Assembly (NCBI RefSeq): GCF_003052515.2
Contig: NZ_QARE02000024.1
Span: forward strand, 1-64,000
Direction of reading: 5' to 3'
Source of the DNA: Pseudomonas sp. RIT409
GTDB lineage: Bacteria; Pseudomonadota; Gammaproteobacteria; Pseudomonadales; Pseudomonadaceae
Length of the DNA: 64,000 nt
Shown piece by piece: positions 26,514-36,326 of this stretch. The notes beneath the pieces are model-generated. The model saw nothing but the letters and a program-made list of their open reading frames with translations, was not told where the DNA came from and did not search any database. The position numbers and the translations under genes were made by a program. Position 1 is the stretch's first letter, and each line of letters starts with the position of its first letter.

Positions 26514-26915
26514 TCACGCGTCCCGCAACAGGTCGTGGGCGTCGAGCAAGCGCCAGGCGATTTCGGGGTTTTTCTCCATTCCTTTGCGGATGGCGGCCGG
26601 GATCGCCGCGCGGGTCTTGCGACACAGGCCGGGCAGCTCGGCGATGTCGATGACGATACCGCGCATGCTGCGCACTTCATTGAGCCCTGGCTGGACTTCG
26701 ATGCGCAGCCCGAGCAATTCAAACATGCGCCGCTGCATGTGCCGCAGGTCTTCCAGGCTGGCAAGGTTTTCCAGGCGCTCCAGCAGCCGTTTTTCCTCTT
26801 GGCGGGTCAGGTCGAGGATGCGCCGATCGGCATCCAGCGTTTCCAGCAGCCGATCGCGGTCGCAGACGCAGGCGCCGGGAGGACAGGGGGAGCGGAGAGG
26901 GCGGTTGGCGATCAT
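26514..26915 (-). CDS. Conserved hypothetical protein with N-terminal Cys cluster
   Basis: ATG 26915 gives 133 residues. The N-terminus has three cysteines in CPPGACVC (11, 16, 18). The rest is charged, alpha-helical and probably coiled-coil (about 30-75: RLLETLDADRRILDL..., EEKRLLERLENLASLEDL). I do not recognise the family. The Cys cluster suggests a metal site. It is convergent with the DUF1989 gene. Confidence 0.65.
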   Translation of the reverse strand: MIANRPLRSPCPPGACVCDRDRLLETLDADRRILDLTRQEEKRLLERLENLASLEDLRHMQRRMFELLGLRIEVQPGLNEVRSMRGIVIDIAELPGLCRKTRAAIPAAIRKGMEKNPEIAWRLLDAHDLLRDA

Positions 26916-27019
26916 GGTGCGATCATAACGAGGCCGTGCTGCGATGCACAGCCACCTCTCTGCGGTCACGGTGCGGACGCGCTGGTTCAGCACGTCGGCA
27001 GCAGGTCGCACATCGGGCG

Positions 27020-27268
27020 TTAGATCACCGGCGAGTCTTCGCCCGGTTCAACCCCTATGGTGTGATGCCGCCGGTCCGTCGCGTTGTATAAGGTCAGGGC
27101 GTCGGCCTCGGCCTCAGTGATCGGAATCCGTCGACCGTCGATCAGTGCTTCGGACATGTGGGTGGCGTCGTTGGTGGTAATGACCACATCCGCCACCGCG
27201 CAGCGGTAAGTGGCCTGGTCGACCACGGCCCAGCAGTGCGCGTGGGTGGCATCGAATTGCAGAGGCAT
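27020..27268 (-). CDS. DUF3203-type small protein
   Basis: An 82-residue soluble protein starting MPLQFDATHAHCWAVV. It matches the small DUF3203-type proteins common in Pseudomonas, mostly beta-strand with a VITTNDATHMSEALIDGRRIPITEAEADAL-like core. The function is unknown. It lies 104 bp upstream of the minus-strand Cys-cluster gene and may share its transcript. Confidence 0.7.
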   Translation of the reverse strand: MPLQFDATHAHCWAVVDQATYRCAVADVVITTNDATHMSEALIDGRRIPITEAEADALTLYNATDRRHHTIGVEPGEDSPVI

Positions 27269-27408
27269 GAACCGGCTCCCGTTCAGGCGTGTGGAAGGTT
27301 CGACTCAGGCAAGCCATCGAGGTTTCGCCCGTCCGACGCAGGGTCAACCGCACTCTCGGCGGTGTAGACGGTCCATTTCTGCAGCATCCGGCACAAGGGC
27401 AGCGGAAC

Positions 27409-27954
27409 ATGAATGGTTGGTGGGAAGAGGTCGTCGACACGCTGCAATCGGAGTTCTCGGATATCACCGATGCGTCTCAGCTGACGAGGGTCACGGTCAG
27501 GCTGACGATCGCGGCGTTGCTGGGAGGCGTGTTGGGTTTCGAAAGAGAACACAAAGGCAAGGCGGCGGGGGTGCGGACCCACATGCTGGTGTCCATGGGA
27601 GCCGCGCTGTTCGTACTGGTGCCGCAGTTGGCGGGAGCGGACGATGCGGCTTTGAGTCGAGTGGCGCAGGGAATTGTGGCCGGGATTGGCTTTCTGGGAG
27701 CGGGCACCATTCTCAAGGGGCAAAAGCTGGACACCGCGCAGGTCAAGGGGCTGACCACCGCCGCGGGTCTATGGATGACCGCCGCCATCGGAATGGCGGC
27801 GGGGATGGGCAGGGAGTTGACTGCCGTGCTGAGCACGGTTCTGGGGCTCGGTATCCTCAGCCTGGTGCCCATGGTGACCGACCGGCTCGATCCACCCGAG
27901 ACGAGAGCCCGCCATCCCGACCGCAAGACTGGCGGCGACTCTCATCAACCCTGA
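27409..27954 (+). CDS. MgtC/SapB-family membrane protein
   Basis: ATG 27409 gives 181 residues. It carries the MgtC signature (LTIAALLGGVLGFEREHKGKAAGVRTHMLV..., GIVAGIGFLGAGTIL, GLTTAAGLWMTAAIGMA) with four to five membrane helices and a short C-terminal tail. It lacks the C-terminal ACT-like domain of Salmonella MgtC, so it is the short SapB-type form. MgtC proteins matter in low magnesium and inside host cells. Confidence 0.88.
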   Translation: MNGWWEEVVDTLQSEFSDITDASQLTRVTVRLTIAALLGGVLGFEREHKGKAAGVRTHMLVSMGAALFVLVPQLAGADDAALSRVAQGIVAGIGFLGAGTILKGQKLDTAQVKGLTTAAGLWMTAAIGMAAGMGRELTAVLSTVLGLGILSLVPMVTDRLDPPETRARHPDRKTGGDSHQP

Positions 27955-27961
27955 GTCCGGT

Positions 27962-28153
27962 TCAGCGGCCGGGCGCTCCCTCGCGTCCGGCCAAGGTCAT
28001 AACCGCAGGCGGTTCCTGACTGGGTGGATCGCCCTGCGGCGGCTCGATCACCGGCGGCATGGTCGGTGGCGGCGGTTCCTCTGCTGGCGGGACAGGCAGT
28101 TCCGGGTCATCGATATTGGGATCGGGCGTTTCTGCGGGAACGGGAATGGTCAT
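27962..28153 (-). CDS. Small proline-rich protein
   Basis: ATG 28153 with a strong GGAAGG Shine-Dalgarno gives 63 residues. The middle is dominated by Pro and Glu (PVPPAEEPPPPTMPPVIEPP) with no hydrophobic segment and no cysteine, so it is likely disordered. Small proteins of this kind are known in Pseudomonas, but I know no function. It is convergent with the MgtC-like gene. Confidence 0.6.
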   Translation of the reverse strand: MTIPVPAETPDPNIDDPELPVPPAEEPPPPTMPPVIEPPQGDPPSQEPPAVMTLAGREGAPGR

Positions 28154-28322
28154 GGTTTCACCTTCCTTTAGCGCTGTGGGGGGCAAGCGTGTGGAGGATC
28201 TCCCACGCATTCGCAGGGTTCGACCGTTGTCCTCGGCCAATGATTCACACCGATTGCGCAGCGCTTTTCAGCGGGGCGGCTAGGCTGGCAACGGATTGAT
28301 CCGGGTGCAGCGCAAGCTCTTT

Positions 28323-28350
28323 GAACTTTTCCCCGAACCCGGCGTTCGGA
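28323..28350 (+). promoter_or_regulatory. AlgU/RpoE-like promoter upstream of glgE operon
   Basis: GAACTT (28323-28328) is followed after 17 nt by TCGGA (28346-28350), matching the GAACTT-N16/17-TCNNA form of AlgU (sigma22) promoters. It is 118 nt upstream of the glgE start. Envelope/osmotic stress control would suit a trehalose/glucan operon. Confidence 0.55.
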
Positions 28351-28467
28351 ACCTATGCGGCCCCGTCAGGATGTGTTGAGTCCGGGAGCCTCCTTCTTTT
28401 GTTGACCACATACGAATCTACGGATAATCAATCAGGAGCGTCCCAGGGGCGTGAGGAGTGATGCTCG

Positions 28468-30501
28468 ATGAATGTGACTGCTGATCAGCCATACGGCCCG
28501 GATTCCCTGGCCACTGATGTACCGCACCCAACCCGGCCCTTACCCCTGACCCAAGCCCTGCAACTGCCGCGTATCGTCATCGAAGACACGCAGCCGGTCA
28601 TCGACGCTGGGCATCTGGCCGCCAAGGCGATCGCGGGTCAGCCCGTGACAGTGACCAGCAAGGTGTTCGCCGACGGTCACGACAAGCTGGCCGTGCGCAT
28701 CTGTTACCGCGCCGCGGACGACCAAGAGTGGCAGACCGCGCCCATGCGCGATCTGGGCAATGACAGCTGGATCGGTGAGTTCACCCCGACAGTCGTCAGC
28801 CGCTACGTTTTCCGCCTTGAAGCGTGGATCGACCAGTTCGCCAGTTACCGTTACGAGCTGGAGAAGAAGTATTCGGCCGGCGTCGCGATCGGCCTGGAGC
28901 TGGAAGAAGGGCGCCTGCACCTGGTGCACGCAGCCGAGCGCAGCCAGCACGAGCTGCGCGGTCAGCTCGACAGCCTGCTGAAACGGCTAGCCGAGAACAC
29001 CGAACATGAGGCGCAGGTGGCGCTGCTGTTGAACAGCGAAACTGCGGCGATCATGGCCCAGGCCGACAACCATGCCTTCTTGAGCCGCAGCCTGGAATTC
29101 CCGCTGGATGTGGAACGGGAGCGGGCGCAGTTCGCCAGTTGGTACGAGCTGTTTCCGCGCTCGATCACCGATGACAAGCACCGCCACGGCACCTTCAATG
29201 ACGTGCACAGCCGACTGCCGATGATCCGTGACATGGGCTTCGATGTCCTGTATTTCCCGCCCATCCACCCGATTGGCCGCGCGCACCGCAAAGGCCCCAA
29301 CAACTCGTTGACCGCTGGGCCGAACGACCCCGGCAGCCCATACGCCATTGGCAGCCAGGACGGTGGGCATGAGGCGATCCATCCACAGTTGGGCACGCGC
29401 GAAGATTTCCGCAACCTGGTCAAGGCGGCTGCCGAGCATGGCCTGGAGATCGCGCTGGACTTCGCCATTCAGTGTTCCCAGGATCACCTGTGGCTCAAGG
29501 AGCACCCGGGCTGGTTCTCCTGGCGCCCGGACGGCACCATCCGCTACGCGGAGAACCCGCCGAAGAAATACCAGGACATCGTCAACGTCGACTTCTACGC
29601 GCCTGATGCCATTCCCAGCCTGTGGCTGGAACTGCGGGATATCGTGGTCGGTTGGGTCGAGGAGGGCGTCAAGATTTTTCGGGTCGACAACCCGCACACC
29701 AAACCCCTGCCGTTCTGGCAATGGCTGATCGCCGATGTTCGCAGCCAGCACCCCGACGTGATGTTCCTCGCCGAGGCGTTCACTAAACCGGCAATGATGG
29801 CTCGACTCGGCAAGGTCGGTTACTCCCAGAGCTATACCTACTTCACCTGGCGTAACACCAAAGCCGAGCTCAGCGAGTACTTCACCCAGCTCAACCAGTC
29901 GCCATGGCGCGAGTGCTACCGGCCGAACTTCTTCGTCAATACCCCGGACATCAACCCTCATTTCCTCCATGACTCAGGGCGTCCGGGCTTTTTGATCCGC
30001 GCCGCGCTGGCCACCATGGGCTCCGGGCTCTGGGGCATGTATTCAGGGTTCGAACTCTGCGAGTCGGCCCCTGTGCCGGGCAAAGAGGAATATCTGGATT
30101 CCGAGAAGTACGAGATTCGCCCTCGGGATTTCACCGCGCCGGGCAACATCATTGCCGAAATCGCTCAACTCAATCGCATCCGTCGCCAGAACCCGGCTTT
30201 GCAAACCCATCTGGGGTTGCGCGTTTACAACGCGTGGAACGACAACATCCTGTACTTCGGCAAACGCAGTGCTGACGGCAGCAACTTCATTCTGGTGGCG
30301 GTCAGCCTCGACCCCCATAACGCTCAGGAAGCGCATTTCGAATTGCCGCTCTGGGAAATGGGCCTGCCCGACGATGCCGCCACCCTGGGTGAGGACTTGA
30401 TGTCCGGGCATTCCTGGACCTGGTACGGCAAAGTCCAGTGGATGCGCATCGATCCGGCGTACCAGCCGTTTGGCATCTGGCGAATCAAGGCCGCCCATTA
30501 A
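28468..30501 (+). CDS. glgE: Alpha-1,4-glucan:maltose-1-phosphate maltosyltransferase
   Basis: A 677-residue GH13_3 enzyme starting at ATG 28468 (GAGGAG 9 nt upstream). After an N-terminal beta domain it has the (beta/alpha)8 region: FPPIHPIGRAHRKGPNN, the nucleophile Asp in IFRVDNPHTK (about 407) and the acid/base Glu in FLAEAFTKP. It adds maltosyl units from maltose-1-phosphate to alpha-glucan. The next gene makes maltose and maltose-1-phosphate, so the operon encodes the GlgE pathway. Confidence 0.95.
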   Translation: MNVTADQPYGPDSLATDVPHPTRPLPLTQALQLPRIVIEDTQPVIDAGHLAAKAIAGQPVTVTSKVFADGHDKLAVRICYRAADDQEWQTAPMRDLGNDSWIGEFTPTVVSRYVFRLEAWIDQFASYRYELEKKYSAGVAIGLELEEGRLHLVHAAERSQHELRGQLDSLLKRLAENTEHEAQVALLLNSETAAIMAQADNHAFLSRSLEFPLDVERERAQFASWYELFPRSITDDKHRHGTFNDVHSRLPMIRDMGFDVLYFPPIHPIGRAHRKGPNNSLTAGPNDPGSPYAIGSQDGGHEAIHPQLGTREDFRNLVKAAAEHGLEIALDFAIQCSQDHLWLKEHPGWFSWRPDGTIRYAENPPKKYQDIVNVDFYAPDAIPSLWLELRDIVVGWVEEGVKIFRVDNPHTKPLPFWQWLIADVRSQHPDVMFLAEAFTKPAMMARLGKVGYSQSYTYFTWRNTKAELSEYFTQLNQSPWRECYRPNFFVNTPDINPHFLHDSGRPGFLIRAALATMGSGLWGMYSGFELCESAPVPGKEEYLDSEKYEIRPRDFTAPGNIIAEIAQLNRIRRQNPALQTHLGLRVYNAWNDNILYFGKRSADGSNFILVAVSLDPHNAQEAHFELPLWEMGLPDDAATLGEDLMSGHSWTWYGKVQWMRIDPAYQPFGIWRIKAAH

Positions 30502-30520
30502 TCATTCTAAGGATGGCGTC

Positions 30521-33500
30521 ATGGCGAAAAAGAACCGGAACGCTGCGTTTATCGACGATCCGCTTTGGTACAAAGATGCGGTGATCTACCAGGTTCACGT
30601 GAAGTCGTATTTCGACTCCAACGACGATGGCATCGGTGATTTTCCGGGGCTTATCGCCAAGCTCGACTACATTGCCGAACTGGGGGTCAATACCATTTGG
30701 CTGCTGCCGTTCTACCCATCGCCCCGGCGCGACGATGGTTACGACATTTCCGATTACCGGGGCATCCACAGCGATTACGGCAACATGGCCGATGCGAAGA
30801 AGTTCATCGCCGAAGCCCACAAGCGCGGGTTGCGGGTGATTACCGAGCTGGTCATCAATCACACCTCCGACCAGCATCCGTGGTTCCAACGGGCGCGGCA
30901 TGCCAAGAAAGGCTCCAAGGCACGGGATTTTTACGTCTGGTCCGATGACGACCAAAAATACGATGGCACGCGCATCATCTTCCTCGACACCGAGAAGTCC
31001 AACTGGACCTGGGACCCGGTCGCCGGCCAGTACTTCTGGCATCGTTTCTATTCCCACCAGCCGGATTTGAACTTCGACAACCCGCAGGTCATGAAGGCGG
31101 TGCTGGAAGTGATGCGTTACTGGCTGGACATGGGGATCGACGGGTTGCGCCTGGATGCGATTCCTTACCTGATCGAACGCGACGGCACCAACAACGAGAA
31201 CCTGCAGGAAACCCACGACGTCCTGAAAACCATTCGCGCTGAAATCGACGCCAATTACCCCGATCGCATGTTGCTGGCCGAGGCCAACCAATGGCCTGAG
31301 GACACTCAGCTGTACTTCGGCGATCGCAAGGGCAAGGACGGCGACGAATGCCATATGGCCTTTCACTTTCCCCTGATGCCGCGCATGTACATGGCGGTAG
31401 CTCAAGAAGACCGCTTTCCGATCACCGACATTTTGCGGCAGACGCCCGAGATTCCGGAGAACTGCCAATGGGCGATTTTCCTGCGCAACCACGACGAGCT
31501 GACCCTGGAAATGGTCACTGATCGTGAGCGCGACTACCTGTGGAACTACTACGCGTCCGATCGCCGCGCACGAATCAACCTCGGCATCCGACGCCGGCTG
31601 GCGCCGTTGCTCGAGCGCGATCGTCGACGGGTGGAGCTCCTCAACAGCATGTTGTTGTCCATGCCAGGTACGCCGACCTTGTATTACGGCGACGAAATCG
31701 GCATGGGCGACAACATTTATCTCGGGGACCGGGATGGCGTGCGCACACCCATGCAGTGGTCCATCGACCGCAATGGCGGGTTCTCGCGAGCCAATCCGGC
31801 CAGTCTGGTGCTGCCGCCGATCATGGACCCGCTCTACGGCTACCAGTCGGTCAACGTCGAGGCGCAGGAGCATGACCCGCACTCGCTGTTGAACTGGACC
31901 CGCCGCATGCTCGCGGTGCGCAAGCAGCAGAAGGCTTTCGGCCGCGGCACCTTGAAGATGCTGTCACCGAGCAACCGCCGGATTCTCGCCTACACCCGGG
32001 AATACACCGGGCCGGACGGCAAGAGCGAAATCATCCTGTGTGTCGCCAACGTCTCCTCGGCTGCCCAGGCGGCCGAACTCGAACTGTCGCAGTACGCTGG
32101 CACGGTGCCGGTGGAAATGCTCGGCGGCAGCGCTTTCCCACCTATTGGCCAGCTCAATTACCTGCTCACGTTGCCACCTTATGGCTTCTACTGGTTCCTG
32201 CTGGCCGCGGAGAATCAAATGCCCAGTTGGCACGTTGAACCGGCCGAAAGCATGCCGGACTTTCCAACGCTCGTGCTCAAACAGCGGATGGAAGAACTGC
32301 TCGACGAACCTCTTCGCCAGAGCATGGAGCAGACGTCCTTGTCGGTTTACTTGCCCAAGCGACGCTGGTTCGCAGGCAAGGGAACGGCCATCGACCGGGT
32401 GCACATCGATTATGGCGTGCGCTTCGGCACCCGTGAGCGCCCGGTGCTGCTCAGCGAGATCGAGGTCACGTCGGCCGGGGAGGTTGCCCGCTATCAAATG
32501 CCTTTCGGGTTCCTCGCCGAAGACGACTTCAGCAAAGCCTTGCCGCAACAACTGGCACTGGCCCGGGTCCGCCGCGGCCGCCAGGTCGGTCTGATTACCG
32601 ATGCCTTTACCCTTGAGCCGTTCATTCGCGAGGTCATCAAGGGTATGCAGAACGACCTGACCCTGGCCACGGGATCGGGCGAGTTGCGTTTCCAGAAAAC
32701 CTCGAAGCTGCTGCCGCTGGGGTTGAACGACGAGTCGGAAGTGCGGTACCTCTCCGCCGAACAGTCCAACAGTTCGGTGGTGGTAGGAGGGGCGCTGGTC
32801 TTGAAGATGATCCGCCGCGTGGCCGCCGGTACGCACCCCGAACTGGAAATGGGCGCCTATCTGACCGAAGCCGGTTATGGCCATATTTCCCCGCTACTGG
32901 GCGCTGTCGTGCGGGTCGATGGCGAGGGTCAAAGCAACCTGCTGATGATCGCTCAGGGTTATTTGAGCAACCAGGGCGATGCCTGGGAATGGACGCAGAA
33001 CAATCTGGAACGCGCCGTTCGCGATGAGATGGCGCATGGTCATTCCAACCTTGAACAGCACGCCAATGCCTTGCTGGAACTGAAAGACTTCGCCAGTTTG
33101 CTGGGGCAGCGCCTCGGCGAGATGCACGTGGTGCTCAGTGCGCCGACGGACGATCCGGATTTCAAGCCGGAGGTCACCAGCGCCAAAGACAGCCAGGCCT
33201 CCGCCAACAGTGTCTCGGCTCAGGTGGAACGGGCGCTGAATTTGCTGGAGCAGCATCGCGAAACGCTGGAACCCGGCGATCAGCAGTTGGTCAGTGAACT
33301 GCTGGGCAAGCGTCAGGCGTTGCTGGCTCACGTGAAGACCCTGGCCAAACAATCGGTGGGCGGCCTGCGGATGCGCGTGCACGGTGACCTGCACCTGGGC
33401 CAGATGTTGGTGGTCAAGGGGGATGCCTACCTGATCGATTTCGAAGGCGAGCCGGCCCGTCCATTGCAAGAAAGACGCGCCAAGTACAGCCCCTTCAAGG

Positions 33501-33841
33501 ACGTCAGCGGCGTGTTGCGGTCATTCGACTACGCTGCGGCGATGGCGATGCGAAATGCCCACGCCACCGACACCTCGGAGCAGGCGTCCGCCGCGCGTCG
33601 GCATGTGGCTGAAACGTATTTGTTACAAGCGCGGGAAGCGTTTTTGGCGGCCTACAAACAAGCTACCGTTGACGTTGCCCACGCGTTTAAGGATGCCAAG
33701 GGGGAAGCCGCCGCGCTGGCGCTGTTCACCTTGGAAAAAGCCGCTTATGAAGTGGCCTACGAGGCTGAGAATCGCCCGACTTGGTTGTCGGTTCCGCTTC
33801 AAGGCCTGCGCGGGCTGTTGAACCTGTCTGATGGAGAATGA
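30521..33841 (+). CDS. treS: Trehalose synthase-maltokinase fusion
   Basis: ATG 30521 gives 1106 residues with two enzymes in one chain. Residues about 15-560 are a GH13 trehalose synthase (nucleophile in GLRLDAIPY near 212, acid in LLAEANQWPED, FLRNHDELTLEM), which interconverts trehalose and maltose. From about 600 on is a maltokinase: RRWFAGKG near 616, HGDLHLGQ near 953 and IDFEGEP near 980, the kinase catalytic and metal motifs. The maltose-1-phosphate made feeds GlgE directly. The fusion is common in pseudomonads. It ends in an ATGA overlap with glgB. Confidence 0.94.
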   Translation: MAKKNRNAAFIDDPLWYKDAVIYQVHVKSYFDSNDDGIGDFPGLIAKLDYIAELGVNTIWLLPFYPSPRRDDGYDISDYRGIHSDYGNMADAKKFIAEAHKRGLRVITELVINHTSDQHPWFQRARHAKKGSKARDFYVWSDDDQKYDGTRIIFLDTEKSNWTWDPVAGQYFWHRFYSHQPDLNFDNPQVMKAVLEVMRYWLDMGIDGLRLDAIPYLIERDGTNNENLQETHDVLKTIRAEIDANYPDRMLLAEANQWPEDTQLYFGDRKGKDGDECHMAFHFPLMPRMYMAVAQEDRFPITDILRQTPEIPENCQWAIFLRNHDELTLEMVTDRERDYLWNYYASDRRARINLGIRRRLAPLLERDRRRVELLNSMLLSMPGTPTLYYGDEIGMGDNIYLGDRDGVRTPMQWSIDRNGGFSRANPASLVLPPIMDPLYGYQSVNVEAQEHDPHSLLNWTRRMLAVRKQQKAFGRGTLKMLSPSNRRILAYTREYTGPDGKSEIILCVANVSSAAQAAELELSQYAGTVPVEMLGGSAFPPIGQLNYLLTLPPYGFYWFLLAAENQMPSWHVEPAESMPDFPTLVLKQRMEELLDEPLRQSMEQTSLSVYLPKRRWFAGKGTAIDRVHIDYGVRFGTRERPVLLSEIEVTSAGEVARYQMPFGFLAEDDFSKALPQQLALARVRRGRQVGLITDAFTLEPFIREVIKGMQNDLTLATGSGELRFQKTSKLLPLGLNDESEVRYLSAEQSNSSVVVGGALVLKMIRRVAAGTHPELEMGAYLTEAGYGHISPLLGAVVRVDGEGQSNLLMIAQGYLSNQGDAWEWTQNNLERAVRDEMAHGHSNLEQHANALLELKDFASLLGQRLGEMHVVLSAPTDDPDFKPEVTSAKDSQASANSVSAQVERALNLLEQHRETLEPGDQQLVSELLGKRQALLAHVKTLAKQSVGGLRMRVHGDLHLGQMLVVKGDAYLIDFEGEPARPLQERRAKYSPFKDVSGVLRSFDYAAAMAMRNAHATDTSEQASAARRHVAETYLLQAREAFLAAYKQATVDVAHAFKDAKGEAAALALFTLEKAAYEVAYEAENRPTWLSVPLQGLRGLLNLSDGE

Positions 33842-36078
33842 ACATGAGTGCGTCTGACCAATTCGGCACGGGCAACCACAAGCTGTTGCCTACCGCCGGC
33901 GATATGGACGCGTTGATCCGCGCCGAACACCGCGACCCGTTCTCCATGCTGGGGCCTCACAGCGATGGCAAGGATGGCCAGGTGATTCGCGCCTACCTGC
34001 CCAATGCATTGGCGGTTCGTGTGCTGTCGCGGGACGGTGAGCGCGATCTGGGTGAGTTGAAGATGAGCGACAAGCCCGGTTTTTTCGCCGGGCACTTTGC
34101 GGTGCGTGAACCGTACCTGCTGAAAATCAACTGGGCCACGGGCGAGCAGATCACCGAAGATCCCTACAGCTTCGGTCAGTTGCTGGGCGAAATGGATTTG
34201 TACCTGTTTGCCGAGGGCAACCACCGCGACTTGAGCAGCGCCCTGGGCGCCCAAGTGAAGACGGTCGACGGGGTGGATGGGGTGCGCTTCGCGGTGTGGG
34301 CGCCGAATGCGCGACGGGTCTCGGTGGTCGGGGATTTCAACAGTTGGGATGGCCGCCGCCATCCGATGCGGTTGCGCCATCCTGCCGGCGTGTGGGAGAT
34401 CTTCATTCCGCGCATCGGCCCAGGGGAAACCTACAAATACGAAATCCTCGGGCAGCACGGCGTTCTGCCGCTGAAAGCCGATCCCATGGCCCTCGCCACG
34501 GCATTGCCGCCGGACACGGCCTCCAAGGTCGCAGCGCCGCTGAGCTTTGCCTGGCAAGACCATGACTGGATGCAGGGCCGGGGCGACAAGCAGGATATCC
34601 ATAAGCCGCTCTCGATCTATGAGCTGCACGCAGGCTCCTGGAAATGGCATCACGGCGGCGAAGATGAACCGGACCGTCCGTTCAACTGGACAGAACTGGC
34701 CGATGAGTTGATCCCCTATATCAAGGGCCTGGGTTTCACCCACATCGAACTGATGCCCATCATGGAACACCCCTTCGGCGGTTCATGGGGGTACCAGTTG
34801 CTTTCACAATTCGCCCCCAGCGCCCGTTATGGCACGGCCGAACAATTCGCCGGCTTCGTCGATGCCTGCCACCGTGCCGACATCGGCGTGATCCTCGATT
34901 GGGTGCCGGCGCATTTCCCTACCGATGCCCATGGCCTGGCGCAATTCGACGGCACTGCGTTGTATGAGTATGGCAACCCGCTCGAGGGGTTCCACCAGGA
35001 CTGGGACACCTTGATCTACAACCTGGGGCGCACTGAGGTGCATGGCTTCATGATCGCGTCGGGTGTGCACTGGCTGAAGCATTTCCACATCGACGGACTG
35101 CGGGTGGATGCGGTGGCCTCGATGCTTTACCGCGACTATTCACGCAAGGCCGGTGAGTGGGTACCGAACCGTTACGGCGGTCGCGAGAACCTGGAGGCCA
35201 TCGATTTCCTGCGCCACCTCAACGATGTGGTAGCGCTGGAAGCCCCCGGCGCGCTGGTCATCGCCGAGGAGTCCACTGCCTGGCCGGGGGTGACGCAGGC
35301 GACCCAACAGGGTGGTCTGGGTTTCTCCTACAAATGGAACATGGGCTGGATGCATGATTCGCTGCACTACATCCAGCAGGACCCGATCCACCGTCAGCAC
35401 CACCACAGCGAACTGAGCTTCGGGTTGGTCTATGCGTGGTCGGAGCGCTTCATCTTGCCGATTTCCCATGATGAAGTGGTGCACGGCAAGCACTCGCTGA
35501 TCGACAAAATGCCTGGCGACCGCTGGCAGAAATTCGCCAACCTGCGCGCCTACCTGGCCTTCATGTGGACCCACCCCGGCAAGAAGCTGCTGTTCATGGG
35601 CTGTGAGTTCGGCCAGTGGCGGGAGTGGAACCATGACACCGAACTGGATTGGCACTTCCTGCAGTACGCCGACCACAAAGGCGTGCACACGCTGGTCGGC
35701 GACCTTAACCGCTTGTACCGTTCGGAAAAGGCGCTGCACGAACAGGACTGCCAACCGCAGGGTTTTCAGTGGGTGATCGGTGATGACGCGGGGAACAGCG
35801 TCTACGCCTACCTGCGCTGGAGCAAGGAGGGCGAGCCCCTGTTGGTGGTGGCCAACCTGACGCCGGTGCCGCGTCACGGTTACCGCGTTGGTGTGCCGTT
35901 TGGCGGGCGATGGGCAGAGCTGCTCAACACCGATGCCGAGGTGTATGCCGGTTCCAACGTCGGCAATGGTGGGGCGGTTTCCACCGACGACGTGAAGAGC
36001 CATGGCCAGCCCGTGTCCTTGGCACTGGACCTGCCACCCTTGGCCGTGGTGGTGTTCAAGCCTGTCGCCGAGCAGTAA
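33838..36078 (+). CDS. glgB: 1,4-alpha-glucan branching enzyme
   Basis: 746 residues from ATG 33838, in a 4-nt overlap with treS; ATG 33844 is better placed for the GGAG Shine-Dalgarno and would give 744. It has an N-terminal beta domain, a CBM48 (RFAVWAPNARRVSVVGDFNSWDG) and a GH13 barrel with the nucleophile in LRVDAVASML (about 423), the acid in VIAEESTAW (about 475) and ISHDEVVHGK. It makes alpha-1,6 branches in the glucan built by GlgE. It is the last gene of the operon. Confidence 0.95.
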   Translation: MNMSASDQFGTGNHKLLPTAGDMDALIRAEHRDPFSMLGPHSDGKDGQVIRAYLPNALAVRVLSRDGERDLGELKMSDKPGFFAGHFAVREPYLLKINWATGEQITEDPYSFGQLLGEMDLYLFAEGNHRDLSSALGAQVKTVDGVDGVRFAVWAPNARRVSVVGDFNSWDGRRHPMRLRHPAGVWEIFIPRIGPGETYKYEILGQHGVLPLKADPMALATALPPDTASKVAAPLSFAWQDHDWMQGRGDKQDIHKPLSIYELHAGSWKWHHGGEDEPDRPFNWTELADELIPYIKGLGFTHIELMPIMEHPFGGSWGYQLLSQFAPSARYGTAEQFAGFVDACHRADIGVILDWVPAHFPTDAHGLAQFDGTALYEYGNPLEGFHQDWDTLIYNLGRTEVHGFMIASGVHWLKHFHIDGLRVDAVASMLYRDYSRKAGEWVPNRYGGRENLEAIDFLRHLNDVVALEAPGALVIAEESTAWPGVTQATQQGGLGFSYKWNMGWMHDSLHYIQQDPIHRQHHHSELSFGLVYAWSERFILPISHDEVVHGKHSLIDKMPGDRWQKFANLRAYLAFMWTHPGKKLLFMGCEFGQWREWNHDTELDWHFLQYADHKGVHTLVGDLNRLYRSEKALHEQDCQPQGFQWVIGDDAGNSVYAYLRWSKEGEPLLVVANLTPVPRHGYRVGVPFGGRWAELLNTDAEVYAGSNVGNGGAVSTDDVKSHGQPVSLALDLPPLAVVVFKPVAEQ

Positions 36079-36135
36079 GTCCGTTCAGGTTCCGCCTGCG
36101 CGGCGGCCCGCAGGCGGTGGCGGTCTGAACTGAGG

Positions 36136-36165
36136 CCGCCGCCGTCGAGGGATCCTCGGCGGCGG
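36136..36165. terminator. GC-rich hairpin after glgB
   Basis: CCGCCGCCG-t-CGAGG pairs almost perfectly with CCTCG-GCGGCGG around a GAT loop, about 60 nt after the glgB stop. There is no T-run, so it may terminate weakly or protect the 3' end. Confidence 0.45.
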
Positions 36166-36326
36166 TCGGGCCCGCCTCCAGCCGGGTTTCACCTGGCTAC
36201 CCCCCGATTTCATGTACCGCTTCGAAATCTCGTCTACGCTCCAAGTGTCGGCCCACTGACGCTGACACCGTGATCGACTTTCTGCCCGGCAACGTACCGG
36301 GCTTTACACCTGATCAGGAGTGCACG

